Assembly (NCBI GenBank): GCA_003956705.1 | Contig: QZCP01000182.1 | Span: forward strand, 2,814-66,813 | DNA length: 64,000 nucleotides | Direction: 5' to 3' | Source: Brevipalpus yothersi | Lineage: Eukaryota > Arthropoda > Arachnida > Trombidiformes > Tenuipalpidae | Shown here: one piece after another, positions 62,701 through 64,000 of the stretch | Position numbering within the stretch: position 1 is the stretch's first letter | How the letters are laid out: each line of letters opens with the position of its first letter | Translations under genes and position numbers: made by a program | Notes under the pieces: generated by a model | Seen by the model: only the letters and a program-made list of their open reading frames with translations | Databases searched by the model: none | What the model was told of the DNA's origin: nothing

Positions 62701-64000
62701 CTATCAAGTTCCTCCAAAGAGCTGTTCAAGTGGATCCAGATTTTGCCTATGCCTACACTCTTCTTGGCCATGAACTGGTGGCTGCTGAAGAAATGGATCA
62801 TGCAATGGCTTGCTTCCGGAATGCTATTCGTATTGATGCTCGTCATTATAATGCATGGTATGGAATAGGAATGATTTATTACAAACAAGAAAAATATCAA
62901 CTAGCTGAGCTTCATTATCGCAAAGCACTTCAAATATCTTCGAGTTCACCTGTTTTATTATGTCATATTGGTGTTGTGCAACACGCTCTAAAGAAAACAG
63001 AAAGTGCTTTAGCCACCTTGAACAAAGCCCTCGAAATGGACCCGAAAAATGCTTTATGTAAATTTCACCGAGCATCTATATACTTTTCGATGGAGAAGCA
63101 TCAACCAGCGCTAGTTGAACTAGAAGAATTGAAGCAAATCGTGCCAAAGGAATCATTGGTTTACTTCTTAATTGGGAAGGTATGACAATAACCATTTTCT
63201 TGATAAAGTTGTCTAATCTAACAACTCTTTGGAGCCTTTCAAGGTGTTCCCGACCATTGCAATAGATAACTCTTCTCCAAAGTCGTTATTTTAAGCTTCG
63301 TTGCTATAGCAGAAGCTTAAGGGTATATCAAAGTTGACTAGACTTACAAAAGTTGTTAGCTGAACTTTACAGGTTTCTAAAGATAACTACTTCCACTAGA
63401 CATATCTTGTGATGATTAATTTTTTGGATCTTTCATACAAATGTTTTCATTGTTCAATCAGATCAAGTATTCTCTATCCTTCCTATTTGAGCATAACTGA
63501 AGAATTTATTGCACTCCACTCGATGGTTAACAGCTTTCAATTCCAGGAAGTGAGATCGCTGCTGTTAATGATCAGATTTCTCGTGGAAAGTTAACTCAGA
63601 AGAACCATTGTTTTTTTTACATGTCAAGTTTCCTGTAGACGCATTTCATTGCACACTCAGATTATCTTTGAATTAGCTCCATATTGATGTATGATGGCAA
63701 TTTTTACACTCTTTTTTTCTGATAATGGTACCCTGTTATCCTAAATTGAGTTACCAGAGAGAGAAAGGCTTGTCTATTTAAAACCCCTCTTTTTCTTACT
63801 TTTACAGGTACACAAAAGATTAGGAAACACACATCTAGCTCTTATGAACTTTTCATGGGCTATGGATCTGGATCCTAAAGGGGCGAATAATCCAATCAAG
63901 GAAGTCATCGATAAGCATTATGCGAATGATGATGATGAAGTTGTTGTTTGTCTTGATTCTGGTGATGAGGCATTCAATTCAACTGGTATAGTCAATGATA
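59780..64000 (+). CDS. CDC27: CDC27/APC3, TPR subunit of the anaphase-promoting complex (3' end cut off)
   Basis: APC3 is a scaffold TPR subunit of the APC/C ubiquitin ligase; it binds the IR tails of CDC20/CDH1 and APC10 in the nucleus. Exons: 59780-59803, 59994-60069, 60316-60540, 60928-63179 and 63808 to the window end. Phases agree; about 923 residues are present. The N-terminal dimerisation TPRs read EPVQATIWFTLNHYSYKDA, then SLYLLATCYYRAGK. A disordered stretch of roughly residues 180-560 has Asn/Ser/Thr-rich runs and a glycine run (GGGGVGIGG). The C-terminal TPR superhelix is highly conserved (TGWVLSAIGRAYFEMAKYEE, HYNAWYGIGMIYYKQEKY, LCHIGVVQHALKKTESALAT, KQIVPKESLVYFLIGKV). The last exon reaches ALMNFSWAMDLDPKGANNPI and an acidic tail, so little is missing. 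The first exon encodes only eight residues. Confidence 0.97.

Overview
This is a piece of an animal nuclear genome. Every recognised gene is eukaryotic and split by GT-AG introns, many of them only about 60-350 bp long. The DNA is AT-rich and carries many GA/CT dinucleotide arrays. The gene set (RIC3, a CNGA-type cGMP-gated channel, GATAD1, ceramide synthase, MIPEP, OSGEP/Kae1, YIF1, CDC27/APC3) is general for Metazoa. Compact genes and low GC would suit a small-genome arthropod such as a mite, but the species cannot be told from the sequence alone.

Layout. (1) 1-19,159: no gene I can support. It is a field of (GA)n/(CT)n arrays in both orientations, including one perfect (AG)n(TC)n palindrome. 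(2) 19,160-25,731: RIC3 on the minus strand, head-to-head with GATAD1 on the plus strand. GATAD1 converges on a small minus-strand gene for a secreted proline-rich protein that I do not recognise. (3) 25,732-38,726: 13 kb without a convincing gene. It holds a 310-bp mariner-like MITE with ~117-bp terminal inverted repeats and a small foldback element; a related foldback lies in a CNGA intron. (4) 38,727-54,182: three plus-strand genes in tandem, namely a CNGA cyclic-nucleotide-gated channel with a 6-kb intron, OSGEP (assembly gap in intron 1) and a CERS1-type ceramide synthase. (5) 54,353-59,321: MIPEP (minus), an orphan intronless putative zinc-binding protein (plus) and YIF1 (minus). (6) 59,780-64,000: CDC27 (plus), cut by the window end just short of its C-terminus.

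The genes form no single pathway. They cover receptor-chaperone and channel function at membranes (RIC3, CNGA), chromatin (GATAD1), tRNA modification (OSGEP), sphingolipid synthesis (CERS1), mitochondrial import processing (MIPEP), ER-Golgi traffic (YIF1) and the anaphase-promoting complex (CDC27). Three head-to-head pairs (RIC3/GATAD1, MIPEP/orphan, YIF1/CDC27) are spaced 0.46-0.92 kb apart and probably share promoters. I found no new multi-gene system. The points most worth a second look are the Thr-to-Ala change in the CNGA selectivity filter, CT arrays acting as giant polypyrimidine tracts at several 3' splice sites, the related foldback elements, an AP-1-like site cluster, and the two lineage-specific small proteins.
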